A stretch of 64,000 nt of DNA from JACRAV01 sp964571235 (GCA_964571235.1 CAZNAI010000007.1:124001-188000); one strand, 5' to 3'; positions 1 through 8,587 are shown, numbered from the stretch's first letter. Made by a program: numbers and translations. The notes: generated by a model not told the origin, from the letters alone.

Positions 1-340
1 ATTTCTGCCCCTGCAAGGTCTTGACGAAGCTCTTTTTCGGCAGGCCACTCCAGTTGAGTTGTTCAACCGACGGCGTTAGAAGCTGGACTCCTTTGCGCGG
101 ATAGATATCAGTGACTTTGATACCCGGCATCGCTAGTAACGTGATCTCCGACGGCTTAAACAGATACATGATGGTCGGCAGAAAGCTCTTAACCAACGTG
201 AGTTCACGAAGTCCCGCCGGGAGACAAATAAGAATCTTGTGGGATTTCATCAGATCGCTTGGGAAGCTCCATGAGGATGGTGCCATCTGGGTGCGGTAGC
301 GCCTCAGTTGGAATTTGGCGATGACATTCTTAAGCCACAT
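1..340 (-). CDS. Unidentified protein, N-terminal part (gene runs off the left edge)
   Basis: An open frame on the minus strand starts at ATG 340 and runs without a stop to base 1, giving the first 113 residues. The start lies 3 bases after the rodZ-like stop, and a GGAGGGAGGAGA ribosome-binding site sits inside the end of the upstream gene, so it is the last visible gene of the dtd-maf-rodZ operon. The N-terminus is basic and is followed by a hydrophobic strand-like stretch (KILICLPAGLRELTLVKSF), which could be the first beta-alpha unit of a Rossmann or GT-B fold such as a family 9 glycosyltransferase. That reading is a weak guess. The translation is clean and the operon position supports a real gene, but the function is not established. 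Confidence 0.6.
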   Translation of the reverse strand, partial: MWLKNVIAKFQLRRYRTQMAPSSWSFPSDLMKSHKILICLPAGLRELTLVKSFLPTIMYLFKPSEITLLAMPGIKVTDIYPRKGVQLLTPSVEQLNWSGLPKKSFVKTLQGQK

Positions 341-343
341 AGA

Positions 344-1213
344 TTATCTCCTCCCTCCGGATTGAGTCCGTTGGGAACTGTCGCTTGGCCCGACGCCAGT
401 TGTCGGCGTCGCGCCGAGAGAATCGAGTTTGGGACCAACAGCGCTGGTATCAGTTACCCCGGTGAAAGCGCGAACATTCCCCGGTGTGATAACCAAATTA
501 GCGATCCGCCCCGAACGATCGGCCAACTTGACCGGATGACCGTTGAGTTTCAAGTCAATCTGTGAGGGTGTCCCGACAGTAAGGATCATCTGCCTGACCG
601 CCGAAACCTCAAGCGTTTCGCCGACCGAAAAAGTCCGGTACAGCGCGGTGTCGCCGTCGGTCATCAGCGCCACCCAGCTTGATCCACGCGCCAAGAGAGA
701 AAGGGTGAAAACAGTTGTGTCCGTCTGCACAACCGATGAATCGATCATCTGCTTTGCCACAACCGGGGGTGTGGTGGTCGGCTCTTGCCGCGAATCCTGG
801 CCCCTGTCGCTCAGAAGAATCCAGGCCGCAACCGCGCCCGCCAAAATGATGACCACCACAAAGAACAACCAGACCGGCTTTTTCTTTCGCCCATGCTGAG
901 GGATTTCCTCAAGCGGGGCGGCGATTGTCGGCTTGCTGACTGTGGCTGGTGCGGCCAGACCGTTCACCTCTCCCAGGTCATCGCGGATCGCGTCAAGCGT
1001 ACGAGTGAAATCGACTCCCAGCGCCTCGGCGTACGACTTGGCGTACAAGTTGAAATAGACGGGGGAGGAGAAAGTAGAAAAATCCCCTTCCTCAACTTTT
1101 TCAAGAGTTGATTCCGATGATTTTAGCTGGTCGGCCACCTGGGCCAATGACAGCCCCTTGTTCTGACGTTCCAGTTTAAGTGCTTTGCCTAACCTTATGT
1201 ATAGTTCGGACAT
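344..1213 (-). CDS. rodZ: RodZ-like helix-turn-helix membrane protein
   Basis: 289 residues. Residues about 8-75 form a Xre-type helix-turn-helix (LGKALKLERQNKGLSLAQVA, then SSESTLEKVEEGDF). A low-complexity linker and a basic KKKPVW flank precede one membrane segment near residues 115-135. The C-terminal periplasmic part resembles the DUF4115 domain of RodZ, with beta strands such as SSWVALMTDGDTALY and LKLNGHPVKLADRSGRI. RodZ links MreB to the cell-wall elongation machinery at the inner membrane. The architecture matches that family, although no mreBCD genes are in the window. It lies 10 bases downstream of maf in the same leftward operon. Confidence 0.85.
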   Translation of the reverse strand: MSELYIRLGKALKLERQNKGLSLAQVADQLKSSESTLEKVEEGDFSTFSSPVYFNLYAKSYAEALGVDFTRTLDAIRDDLGEVNGLAAPATVSKPTIAAPLEEIPQHGRKKKPVWLFFVVVIILAGAVAAWILLSDRGQDSRQEPTTTPPVVAKQMIDSSVVQTDTTVFTLSLLARGSSWVALMTDGDTALYRTFSVGETLEVSAVRQMILTVGTPSQIDLKLNGHPVKLADRSGRIANLVITPGNVRAFTGVTDTSAVGPKLDSLGATPTTGVGPSDSSQRTQSGGRR

Positions 1214-1223
1214 GCGAGTACGG

Positions 1224-1823
1224 CTACCTATGGCTTTCGAGTAGAGCCGCGCACAAGTGATCTAACAGATTGCGCGGCAATCCGATGACAGTATCAAGGT
1301 TCCCATCAATGCTGTCAACCAAAAACCCCCCCATTCCTTGAATTCCGTAAGCGCCCGCTTTGTCCATCGGCTCGCCGTTTTGAACGTACTCGGCGATCTG
1401 CGAGTCGGTGACTTGTTTGAACTTCACGGTCGTGATGTCGCAATCGGCGGCCTCTATTTGATTGCCGATGGCGATCGCGATTGCCGTGCAAACTTGGTGA
1501 GTATTGCCAGACAGCGACCGTAACATTTCCACAGCGTCATCAGCAGAAACGGGTTTGCCCAGCACCCTGCCATCGATCACCACTATCGTGTCAAAGCCAA
1601 GAACCGCGGACCGATCATCCGTGTGCACCGCCAAGGCTTTTTCTTTTGCCAGGCGGACAGCGTACGCGAACGGTTCCTCGCCCTCGCGCCGAGACTCGTC
1701 GACTTCGTGATTTTCAATGATAAAAGTACAGCCGATTTCACTGAGAAGGGTGCGCCGTCGAGGGGAGCCGGAAGCCAAAACCATTGGGCGGCGGCGGGAG
1801 AATTCGACGATGTTGTTATACAT
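1224..1823 (-). CDS. maf: Maf-family nucleotide pyrophosphatase
   Basis: 199 residues. The N-terminal signature LASGSPRRRTLLSEIG and the internal GFDTIVVIDGRVLGKP are typical of Maf/HAM1-fold nucleoside triphosphate pyrophosphatases, which remove modified or non-canonical nucleotides such as dTTP/UTP analogues. The C-terminal DKAGAYGIQGMGGFLV block completes the active site. The ATG at 1823 overlaps the dtd stop (ATGTATAA), indicating translational coupling. An internal ATG just before VLASGSPRR is an alternative start that would give a length closer to the family norm. Family assignment is firm; substrate choice between the YhdE- and YceF-type branches is not. Confidence 0.93.
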   Translation of the reverse strand: MYNNIVEFSRRRPMVLASGSPRRRTLLSEIGCTFIIENHEVDESRREGEEPFAYAVRLAKEKALAVHTDDRSAVLGFDTIVVIDGRVLGKPVSADDAVEMLRSLSGNTHQVCTAIAIAIGNQIEAADCDITTVKFKQVTDSQIAEYVQNGEPMDKAGAYGIQGMGGFLVDSIDGNLDTVIGLPRNLLDHLCAALLESHR

Positions 1824-2259
1824 CGTGCTCCAGCATGATCGTCACCGGACCCAGATTATTAAAGCGGAGGTCCATTTCTGCCCCAAAGACACCGGTCGCG
1901 GTGACCAGTCCACTTGCGGTTACCTGCCTGACAAACAAGTCGTACATCTTCTGCGCCGACACCGGTTCCATCGCGTCGGTGAAAGCCGGCCTTCGCCCCT
2001 TGCGAGTATCGGCGTAGAGTGTAAATTGTGAGACAATCATGATCTGGGCATTTGTATCAATTGCTGAGAGGTTCATCTTCCCGGCGCTATCCTGAAAGAT
2101 CCTCAGATTCACCACTTTGTCGGCCAACGCGGCGCAGGATTCCTCGGCATCGCCGATCCGGGTTCCGAAGAGGACCAGAAGACCAGCCGAGGTTTTGGCT
2201 GTTAGTTGGTTGTCGATCCAGACTTCACAGCCACCGGTTCTTTGTACAAGTGCTCGCAT
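1816..2259 (-). CDS. dtd: D-aminoacyl-tRNA deacylase
   Basis: 147 residues from the ATG that begins MRALVQRTGG. An in-frame start nine codons upstream adds an unusual basic extension, so the shorter start is preferred. The two DTD signatures are present: SQFTLYADTRKGRRPAF in the middle and NLGPVTIML near the C-terminus (the Gly-cisPro-type NxGPVT motif). The enzyme hydrolyses D-amino acids, and glycine on tRNA-Ala, from mischarged tRNA in the cytoplasm. It is the first gene of the leftward operon with maf and the rodZ-like gene, and it is divergent from trxA across about 260 bases. Confidence 0.94.
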   Translation of the reverse strand: MRALVQRTGGCEVWIDNQLTAKTSAGLLVLFGTRIGDAEESCAALADKVVNLRIFQDSAGKMNLSAIDTNAQIMIVSQFTLYADTRKGRRPAFTDAMEPVSAQKMYDLFVRQVTASGLVTATGVFGAEMDLRFNNLGPVTIMLEHDV

Positions 2260-2410
2260 CGTTTTCTTTCGCCGGCGAATATACACTCCCCCCGTGAGGA
2301 TTCAAGCGCCGGCCGAGAAATACCGATTTTTGCCCCTTGCCCGAAACAACCGGGAAGGGTAGCTTATCAGTCAGCTCTACCGGATTCGAGATAGCGTGAC
2401 AAAGATTATT

Positions 2411-2479
2411 GAACCGGCAGTAGCGTCGGTTCGTACAACTGTCAGGAATGGACGGGAACCGACCGGCATGACCGCCGGT
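2411..2479. promoter_or_regulatory. Pair of short inverted repeats in the dtd/trxA divergent region
   Basis: GAACCG-N10-CGGTTC (2411-2432) and ACCGGC-N6-GCCGGT (2462-2479) are perfect six-base inverted repeats in the intergenic region upstream of trxA. They could be operators or RNA stems; no regulator is identified. The rest of 2260-2518 shows no gene. Confidence 0.25.
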
Positions 2480-2518
2480 TAAGACGGGAAAATGTATTAC
2501 GCCTATTGGAGGAGATAA

Positions 2519-2845
2519 ATGAGCAAAGCGCTGGAAGTTACCGATGCCTCTTTTGAAGCTGAAGTCCTGCAGTCCGACAAACCGGTCGTGGTCGATTTCT
2601 GGGCCACCTGGTGCGGACCGTGCAAAATGATTGCCCCTATTCTTGATGAGATCGCCCGTGACATGGGGGATAAGGTCAAGATTGCCAAAATAGACGTCGA
2701 CTCGAATAGTCGGACCGCCGGCAAATACAATATCATGTCGATTCCGGCCCTGTACTTTTTCAAAAATGGTCAGGTGGTCGATTCGGTCATAGGCGCGGTG
2801 CCGAAATCGCAGATTGTCGCCCGGCTTGAAAAAGTTTTGAATTAG
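2519..2845 (+). CDS. trxA: Thioredoxin
   Basis: 108 residues, the usual thioredoxin length. The active site W31-C32-G33-P34-C35-K36 follows VVVDFWAT, and the cis-Pro loop is in SIPALYFFKNG. It is a cytoplasmic protein disulfide reductant. A strong GGAGGAG ribosome-binding site sits 6-7 bases before the ATG. A rho-independent terminator follows at 2868, so it is probably transcribed alone. A CcdA-type membrane electron carrier lies 2.3 kb downstream and could pass electrons from thioredoxin to the periplasm, though the two are not co-transcribed. Confidence 0.97.
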   Translation: MSKALEVTDASFEAEVLQSDKPVVVDFWATWCGPCKMIAPILDEIARDMGDKVKIAKIDVDSNSRTAGKYNIMSIPALYFFKNGQVVDSVIGAVPKSQIVARLEKVLN

Positions 2846-2867
2846 GCGGTAAACGTTGGTAACCATC

Positions 2868-2902
2868 CGGGCCGGTAGTTAACCACTGTCGGCCCGTTTT
2901 TT
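2868..2902 (+). terminator. Rho-independent terminator after trxA
   Basis: Perfect arms CGGGCCG (2868-2874) and CGGCCCG (2890-2896) with a 15-base loop are followed by six T residues. Confidence 0.85.
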
Positions 2903-2969
2903 GTGCGTGCCGGACCGGTATTGCACCGATAACGACTACGCGGAATCTGCCGATAATAGACGACACAGA

Positions 2970-3818
2970 ATGAATACGTCCCGCTACGACTCATATTCGA
3001 CCGCCGGCGCTCCGGCGATTGGACCACGCGCCCTGACCCCGTGTATCAAGTGGCTCCTTTTGGCCAATGGCGTCATGTTCCTTTTGCAGAACGCCCCGCA
3101 GTTTATTGCCGGCTTCCCTGACCTGACTCTTCTGCTTGGGCTGACTCCACACCATTTCTTCAGCGAATTCCCGAAGTTTATCTACCAGCCGTTTACGTAC
3201 ATGTTTCTCCATGCCGGGTTCTGGCATATCGCCTTCAATATGCTCGCCCTTTGGATGTTCGGTACCGAAATCGAGCAGACCTGGGGGACGAAGTCGTTCG
3301 CTCGGTTCTACATCATTTGCGGCATTGCCGGTGCGGTTGGAACTCTTGCTGTCTTTTCCGATCAGGCGATACCGACAATCGGTGCTTCCGGCGCGATCTG
3401 GGGAGTTATGGTCGCCTACTGGCTTATGTTCCCCGACCGGTATCTCTATCTGTATTTCTTACTGCCAGTGAAAGTCCGCTGGGCGATACCGGGACTCTTG
3501 ATCCTCAGCATATTTACATCCGGCGAACATGTCGCGCATATGGCCCATATCGGCGGCGCCATAGCCGGATTTGTCGCGCTCAAAGTCGACTGGAAATGGA
3601 ACTACCTGAGCCGCAAAGTTAAAGACTTGCGGTATCGACGCGCCTCCGCTAAGCTTGAAAAACGCCGCGAAGAAGCCGGCGAAATCATGCGAAAAGTCGA
3701 CGCCATCTTAGATAAGATCAGCGCCGAGGGAATCGATAGTCTGACCAAGGCAGAGCGGAAGTTTTTGGATGAAGCGTCGAGCCATCTGAAGCAACGCCAG
3801 AACCGAACGGATAAATAG
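2970..3818 (+). CDS. Rhomboid-family intramembrane serine protease
   Basis: 282 residues from ATG 2970; an upstream in-frame start runs into the trxA terminator region and is less likely. Six hydrophobic segments span residues about 26-205. The catalytic serine is S140 in GAS140G and the catalytic histidine is H193 in HMAHIGG. The HxxxN motif HIAFN (86-90) supplies the oxyanion site. Rhomboids cleave transmembrane segments of membrane proteins. After the core there is a charged cytoplasmic tail (about 215-282), with KAERKFLDEASSHL near the end, seen in many bacterial rhomboids with a C-terminal regulatory helix. The substrate cannot be read from the context. Confidence 0.93.
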   Translation: MNTSRYDSYSTAGAPAIGPRALTPCIKWLLLANGVMFLLQNAPQFIAGFPDLTLLLGLTPHHFFSEFPKFIYQPFTYMFLHAGFWHIAFNMLALWMFGTEIEQTWGTKSFARFYIICGIAGAVGTLAVFSDQAIPTIGASGAIWGVMVAYWLMFPDRYLYLYFLLPVKVRWAIPGLLILSIFTSGEHVAHMAHIGGAIAGFVALKVDWKWNYLSRKVKDLRYRRASAKLEKRREEAGEIMRKVDAILDKISAEGIDSLTKAERKFLDEASSHLKQRQNRTDK

Positions 3819-3827
3819 AGCACAGCG

Positions 3828-5045
3828 ATGGCCAAGAAAGTACTGGTAGCGGAAGCCTCGGATGCCGTGCGGCATGTTGTCGAAGGACTCCTTCGGCAGA
3901 ACGGCTACGATGTCATCGGTGTCAGTGGTGCGGATCGGGCGGCGGAGGTCCTTCAGTTTGGCCGTCCAGATCTGATTGTCACCGGCGGCGAACTGGTCGA
4001 TTCCGCTCAACGCGCCTTCTATGATCAGTTGCAGAGCGACCCCCGCACTTCATCAATCCCCCTTCTGGTTATTGAACCGCCTGACAAGTCATCTGTCTCG
4101 CTTCCGCCAGAAGTTGTCATACCTCGGCCGGTTGAACCGGGGGATTTTCTCCAGCGCGTCCACATCTTTCTTGGTCAGGTTTCCAACGCCCCCAAAAAGG
4201 CGGCGCCAAAACCTGCACCCGCACTTCCGGTTGACGATGCCTTTTTGGATGCCGCACTCGGGATTGACCGAATTGATGTCACTGCCTCTGAAGACATGGA
4301 TAAGACTTCGACTGGAAGAGTCGGCAAGAAAAAGTCGGTTCCAATCGAAACGCCTTTCGCGGGGAATCCAGACGACGACGCGATGGGTGATTCCCGCAAA
4401 GTGGAGATGCTCTCGATTCGCGACAGCTCCGGCGACATCAAGCCGCAGAATACCAAACCGCCGCACAAAGTAGATGGCTCCGGAACGGGGAAGATAGAGC
4501 TTGTCCGCGATCAGTACGGGATGACCGACCCCAGCGCACTTCACCAACAAGTTGAACGACAAGTCCACGACTATGACTGGTTTGTCAATTCGATGCGAGA
4601 TGATGCCTCCGGCCTGCCAAAAAATCCCCCGCCGGGGAAGTCAGTCTCTGATTCGCAGAAACTCAAAATGACCGAGACCTCGTCGATCATCGATCCGATC
4701 ACGCCCGCCACGGCCGCCCATCCGGCAGTCGGTGGGGGAAAGAACCGGGTTGAGGGTGTCGAGAAATTCATCGACGAATTCAAAAAAGAGATTGAACTGC
4801 TTCGCTCGCGCGAGACTGATCCGCCAATAGCCGAGACCTCGGCCCTTGCCAAGCCCGTACCTGCCGGCGTTTCGTGGAAAGAAGAGATCGAGTCGATGTC
4901 GGTGGAACAACTCCGGCCATTTGCCAAAGACCTCACCGCCATGCTGGCCGAGCGGATTGCCGAACGAATCGTCTCAAAAATCGATTCCGAGCGGCTCATG
5001 GCGTTGGTCAAAGAAGAGCTTTCGTCGATTTCGCGCAAGAAATGA
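3828..5045 (+). CDS. Degenerate receiver-domain (pseudo-receiver) protein
   Basis: 405 residues, starting 9 bases after the rhomboid stop. Residues 1-115 have the length and hydrophobic pattern of a response-regulator receiver (KKVLVAEA..., RPDLIVTGGEL, a switch-like IPRPVEPGDFL). The acidic pocket reads E9-A10 instead of Asp-Asp, the phosphoacceptor position is G53, and the conserved Lys is R100, so phosphorylation in the usual way is not expected. Residues 130-300 are polar, low in hydrophobics and probably disordered. The C-terminus (about 315-405) is charged helix (KFIDEFKKEIELLRS, VEQLRPFAKDLTAMLAERIAERIVSKI), likely a coiled coil for partner binding. No DNA-binding output domain is visible. 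Function unknown; a phosphorylation-independent adaptor is the likeliest reading. Confidence 0.7.
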   Translation: MAKKVLVAEASDAVRHVVEGLLRQNGYDVIGVSGADRAAEVLQFGRPDLIVTGGELVDSAQRAFYDQLQSDPRTSSIPLLVIEPPDKSSVSLPPEVVIPRPVEPGDFLQRVHIFLGQVSNAPKKAAPKPAPALPVDDAFLDAALGIDRIDVTASEDMDKTSTGRVGKKKSVPIETPFAGNPDDDAMGDSRKVEMLSIRDSSGDIKPQNTKPPHKVDGSGTGKIELVRDQYGMTDPSALHQQVERQVHDYDWFVNSMRDDASGLPKNPPPGKSVSDSQKLKMTETSSIIDPITPATAAHPAVGGGKNRVEGVEKFIDEFKKEIELLRSRETDPPIAETSALAKPVPAGVSWKEEIESMSVEQLRPFAKDLTAMLAERIAERIVSKIDSERLMALVKEELSSISRKK

Positions 5046-5123
5046 TCGTTGACTGATCGCATTCCTCCCCGTAATTTTCAACTTTCGTCCCGCTTAGCGG
5101 TATAACTGAAAACTTGAGGTAGT

Positions 5124-5888
5124 ATGCTCGACCAGGTTGCCAACGCCAGTCCAACAGTAGAATTCCCGACCGCCTTTTTGGCCGGTTTACTTTCATTCTT
5201 ATCCCCCTGCGTATTGCCGCTGATTCCAGGCTACTTGTCGTTCATTTCCGGTGTCAGTATCGACGAATTGTCCGACTCGACCCGCCGCGGCGAACAAACC
5301 CGCCGTCTGATTATCAACACCCTCTTTTTTGTCATCGGATTCTCGATTGTGTTCATCGCGCTCGGTGTCGGCGCCAGCAGTATCGGTCGGTGGTTGCAGA
5401 GTAATCTGCAGTTGTTCAATCGGATTGCCGGTGTGGTCGTATTCTTGTTTGGCATTCATGTAGCCGGGCTGTTTCGGATCAACGCCTTAAATTATGAAAA
5501 ACGGTTTCATCTTGACGGCAGTGGCAAGAAAAAAGGGATCTGGGGAGCTCTGCTGATAGGCCTGGCCTTCGCTTTCGGCTGGACTCCTTGTATCGGACCG
5601 ATTCTCGGTACAATCTTAACTCTGGCCGCACAGCAAAATAATGTCGGCCAAGGTGTCTGGTTGCTTACCGTTTACTCGCTTGGTCTTGGCATACCGTTTA
5701 TTCTGACCGCCGTTCTCTTCAATTACCTCATCGGCACGTTTGGATTCATCAAGCGCCACTTTCGGGCGGTTGAGATCATCTCCGGCGGCTTGCTCATGGT
5801 TGTCGGTGTGCTCATATTCTTTAATCTGCTCACCCGTATCTCGACATTCTTGCTCAATCTGTTTCCGTCGCTGCAAAACGTCGGCTGA
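5124..5888 (+). CDS. ccdA: CcdA-type thiol-disulfide electron transporter
   Basis: 254 residues with six membrane segments in two pseudo-repeated halves. The redox cysteines sit in SFLSPCVLPLIPGYLSF and FGWTPCIGPILG, the diagnostic CcdA/DsbD transmembrane motifs. The protein carries reducing equivalents from cytoplasmic thioredoxin across the inner membrane for cytochrome c maturation or reduction of periplasmic disulfides. No ResA- or TlpA-like partner or cytochrome assembly gene is next to it. Confidence 0.92.
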   Translation: MLDQVANASPTVEFPTAFLAGLLSFLSPCVLPLIPGYLSFISGVSIDELSDSTRRGEQTRRLIINTLFFVIGFSIVFIALGVGASSIGRWLQSNLQLFNRIAGVVVFLFGIHVAGLFRINALNYEKRFHLDGSGKKKGIWGALLIGLAFAFGWTPCIGPILGTILTLAAQQNNVGQGVWLLTVYSLGLGIPFILTAVLFNYLIGTFGFIKRHFRAVEIISGGLLMVVGVLIFFNLLTRISTFLLNLFPSLQNVG

Positions 5889-5921
5889 TCGGATTGTCAT
5901 ACAGTTTTTCGCCGCGAACGC

Positions 5922-5950
5922 TTGACGCCCCCAAAGCCCCCTTCTATATT
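5922..5950 (+). promoter_or_regulatory. Sigma-70-like promoter for the DUF2064/creatininase pair
   Basis: TTGACG (5922-5927), a 17-base spacer and TATATT (5945-5950) lie 35 bases upstream of the ATG at 5986. Confidence 0.55.
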
Positions 5951-5985
5951 GGCGGGCAACAGGGAATAAGTCAGGCAGAAGGCGT

Positions 5986-6720
5986 ATGTCACCAAAGAAA
6001 AAACACGATTCGGTTGTAGCAATATGTCTGCAGGAGCCCAATGAAGACGGCTCCTCAATGGCGTTCGGACTCATTCGCGGCGATGATCTAAGTGCACTTC
6101 ACGAAGCATTCATCCTCGACACCGTGGGGAATACCCTCGGTGTCGACGGCATCGATGTTCGCTTGTATCACAACGATCAGGCCGAACAACGTCGCGCCGC
6201 AAAAAAAGCGGTTGAAGTCGCCGCCGGCAAAGCCAAAGGCGACAATGCCAAGCTCACTATTCACGAACAGGCCCGCGATCGCTGGGGTGTGAGAATCAAT
6301 GCGGTCTTTCGCGATTGTTTCGATGCCGGGTACAAGCATGTGCTGGTAATCGGTAGCCGAACCCCCACGATCACTTCCCCGATGATGACCACCGCCCTCC
6401 GCATGCTCCGCGAATCTGACGCCGTTTTCGGTCCCACCCCCGAAGGACGCTACTATGTCATCGGCATGTCCGACTCGCCGCAAATCAATCTTTCTGATTT
6501 CGACTGGAAATCGGCGCATATTTACTCCGACGTGGCCCATGCGTTCACTAAAGCCAAACTGAGTTGGTCGGAACTGGAAATCTGGTATGTGGTCGAGAGT
6601 GCCGACGATATTGAAATCATGGCGCGCGATATTAACCAGTATCGCTTCGAAGGCGACGATGACACCGCCCGCCATACCGAAGAAATCATGGAACGCTTGA
6701 TTGCCAAACTGGAGCCGTGA
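5986..6720 (+). CDS. DUF2064 / TIGR04282-type glycosyltransferase-like protein
   Basis: 244 residues. The pattern of a GT-A-like nucleotidyl or glycosyl transferase of the DUF2064 family is visible: an N-terminal strand, VLVIGSRTPTITSPMM where the family has a D-S/T-P-x-L type motif, then the characteristic DAVFGPTPEGRYYVIGMS (family consensus D-x-V-x-G-P-x-x-D-G-G-Y). Gly-Gly of the consensus is replaced by Gly-Arg, so this is a divergent member. Family members are often near cofactor or surface sugar genes, but substrates are unknown. The following creatininase-family gene starts directly after its TGA, so the two are translationally coupled. Confidence 0.7.
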   Translation: MSPKKKHDSVVAICLQEPNEDGSSMAFGLIRGDDLSALHEAFILDTVGNTLGVDGIDVRLYHNDQAEQRRAAKKAVEVAAGKAKGDNAKLTIHEQARDRWGVRINAVFRDCFDAGYKHVLVIGSRTPTITSPMMTTALRMLRESDAVFGPTPEGRYYVIGMSDSPQINLSDFDWKSAHIYSDVAHAFTKAKLSWSELEIWYVVESADDIEIMARDINQYRFEGDDDTARHTEEIMERLIAKLEP

Positions 6721-7455
6721 GTGGAACGACAAATCGCCCGTCTCTCATGGCTCAAAGTTCAACAGGTAGTCCCCTCCAAAATCGATACTATCATTCTACC
6801 GGTCGGCACAATTGAAGCCCACGGCGCTACTTCGCTGGCCACCGACTGCATTATTCCTGAAGACATTTCAATCGGCATCGCTCAGCGGCTAAACGCGCTG
6901 GTCGCGCCGACAGTCAACTACGGCGTGACCCGGTCGCTCTACCGGTACAACGGCGGCTCGACTGTCCAGCCGGAAACGCTTACTCTCTACATTCGCGATA
7001 TTCTGAACTCCTTTGCCGACGACTCGTTTAAGCATGTCATCATCATGAACGGTCACGGCGGCAACAACTCGGTGCTCAAAAATGTCGCTCTCGATTTTCA
7101 TCAGCAACGCAAGTGTGCAGTCGCGGTGATTCATTGGTGGGAACTGTGTGGCGATATGACCAAAGAATTCTTCGGCCATGTCGGTGGCCACGCCGGCACC
7201 GATGAAACCGCCTATGTGCAGGCGGTCGATCCGGCGCTGGCTGAACAGTCGGAATATTCGGCAGATCAGGCCTGGTACTTCCGCCCCGGCGCCGATGTCT
7301 ATCCCGTGCCCGGAACGATTCTTCTCTACAAAGAGGGAGAGGGATACCCCAACTACAATCTCGATCAGGCACGGGCCTATCGATTGAAAGTCATTGAGAC
7401 AGTCGGTGAATTCGCTCAGTTGATTATTGAGCGCTGGCGAAAATTCGGATTCTGA
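6721..7455 (+). CDS. Creatininase-family amidohydrolase
   Basis: 244 residues from a GTG directly after the previous stop. Metal-binding signatures of the creatinine amidohydrolase family are present: LPVGTIEAHGATSLATDCI (Glu/His/Asp ligands), MNGHGGNNSVL, and HVGGHAGTDETA (His and Glu ligands). Family members hydrolyse cyclic amides or formamides, including creatinine and FAPy or mycofactocin-type substrates; the specific substrate cannot be told here. Pairing with a DUF2064 protein suggests a shared small-molecule pathway (inference). Confidence 0.88.
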   Translation: MERQIARLSWLKVQQVVPSKIDTIILPVGTIEAHGATSLATDCIIPEDISIGIAQRLNALVAPTVNYGVTRSLYRYNGGSTVQPETLTLYIRDILNSFADDSFKHVIIMNGHGGNNSVLKNVALDFHQQRKCAVAVIHWWELCGDMTKEFFGHVGGHAGTDETAYVQAVDPALAEQSEYSADQAWYFRPGADVYPVPGTILLYKEGEGYPNYNLDQARAYRLKVIETVGEFAQLIIERWRKFGF

Positions 7456-7581
7456 TTTCGACCGCGGAGCGGTCGACTACCAAGATCATTCGATTTGTTT
7501 TTTCCATTAGTGGTGCCCCACACACCGTCGTTGCGAGAAGCGACAGCATCGGCGCGACTCAGCAATCTCTCTTAGAATTCA

Positions 7582-7712
7582 GTAGGTCGGGTTCTGAGAA
7601 AGTGCCGCTTAAGCGGCACGAACGAAAAACCCGACAAATGCGTATTAATTAATGACAACGTCGGGTTTCTCGACCCGCTCGCTACGCGGCGGGACTTCGG
7701 AACCCGACCTAC
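7582..7712. repeat. Two facing copies of the GTAGGTCG hairpin repeat
   Basis: One copy (7582-7635) begins GTAGGTCGGGTTCTGAG and ends AAAAACCCGAC, with a private palindrome AGTGCCGCTTAAGCGGCAC inside. A second inverted copy (7660-7712) begins GTCGGGTTTC and ends GGAACCCGACCTAC. The pair lies just beyond the 3-prime end of the outer-membrane protein gene. The remainder of 7456-7738 shows no gene. Confidence 0.85.
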
Positions 7713-7738
7713 AAGAGTCTACCCGACTCCAATATCAG

Positions 7739-8587
7739 TTAGAACTTTTCTAAGTAGGTAATTCTCAACTCGCGGGTGAGAGTCGATGACTCGCGCCTAT
7801 TCGTCAGCAGATCTTTAGCAATCAACTCAAGCTCAAGATTGCGTGTAAAAAGCCACTTGAAGGTCATATTCAGGTAGCCGCGCCCTTTGCCGGTGGCCAT
7901 ATAATCAATTGTCGGTCGCTGGTACGTCTTGTTGTCATTGAGCGCCATGTCGTACTCAATTGCCAGCGCGAGATTGTAGTCAAACGTTGCATCCATACCG
8001 GCAAAGAAATTGATCGACTTATCGGTATCGAGTTCCCCTTCGCCAGAGTAGTTTGTCCCGACATGCCAGCTCGCCGCCCAGGTATATGCGTAAAACCCAC
8101 GGCTCATTACCGCATAAAATCCGCGCGATTTGAACGTGTATCGTTTGTAATGCGGATCCCATGCTCCGGTCCCCTGATCGGAATACCCGACTGAAACCGC
8201 CGGAATGTATGTGGCTTCATCGATCAACCGGAATTTCAGAGAAAAATCGATTCTCGGATTCCAGTTCGGCTTGTGATTGGAAATGACATCGTCGCCGCCG
8301 AACGAAATCCCCATCATGAACCGATTGGACAGGCCAATATCAGTGAACCCGATTCCACCGCCATCGGGGAAAACCCGCACACCCATGTCGAAATAACTCC
8401 GCTTGAGGGTATTGGCGGTCGGCATATCGACCAGCCAACGGGGGGGATGTTCGTACAGCGTATGCGAATTGTTCGAGGAATCGCTCGACAGATCGGCATC
8501 GGGCTGGGCAAGTGTCTGTGACGTCGATAGCCACATGCCGAGTACACCGACCAAAAGGAATCGAGATTTCAGCACCAAGTAGTTCAT
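7739..8587 (-). CDS. Predicted outer-membrane beta-barrel protein (YjbH-like)
   Basis: 282 residues from the ATG at 8587; a start 27 codons upstream would bury the signal peptide. The N-terminus is a signal peptide (SRFLLVGVLGMWLSTSQTLAQ, cleavage after AQ). The mature part is rich in alternating hydrophobic/aromatic strands (YFDMGVRVFPDGG, RFMMGISFGGDD, LALAIEYDMALNDN, YLNMTFKWLFTRNLELEL) and ends in Phe, as barrels do. The pattern of strand plus AEYD-like segment resembles YjbH/DUF940-like exopolysaccharide-associated barrels, an assignment made only from general appearance. It stands alone, flanked on both sides by paired hairpin repeats. Confidence 0.6.
   Translation of the reverse strand: MNYLVLKSRFLLVGVLGMWLSTSQTLAQPDADLSSDSSNNSHTLYEHPPRWLVDMPTANTLKRSYFDMGVRVFPDGGGIGFTDIGLSNRFMMGISFGGDDVISNHKPNWNPRIDFSLKFRLIDEATYIPAVSVGYSDQGTGAWDPHYKRYTFKSRGFYAVMSRGFYAYTWAASWHVGTNYSGEGELDTDKSINFFAGMDATFDYNLALAIEYDMALNDNKTYQRPTIDYMATGKGRGYLNMTFKWLFTRNLELELIAKDLLTNRRESSTLTRELRITYLEKF

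Noticed and set aside
111..565. Two short plus-strand frames at the left end
   Set aside because: Antisense to the partial gene and to the rodZ-like gene; no coding evidence.
2225..2866. 213-residue minus-strand frame across trxA
   Set aside because: Covers the antisense of thioredoxin and part of dtd; no domain and no initiation signal.
6088..6732. 214-residue minus-strand frame across the DUF2064 gene
   Set aside because: Antisense of a well-conserved gene; shadow frame.
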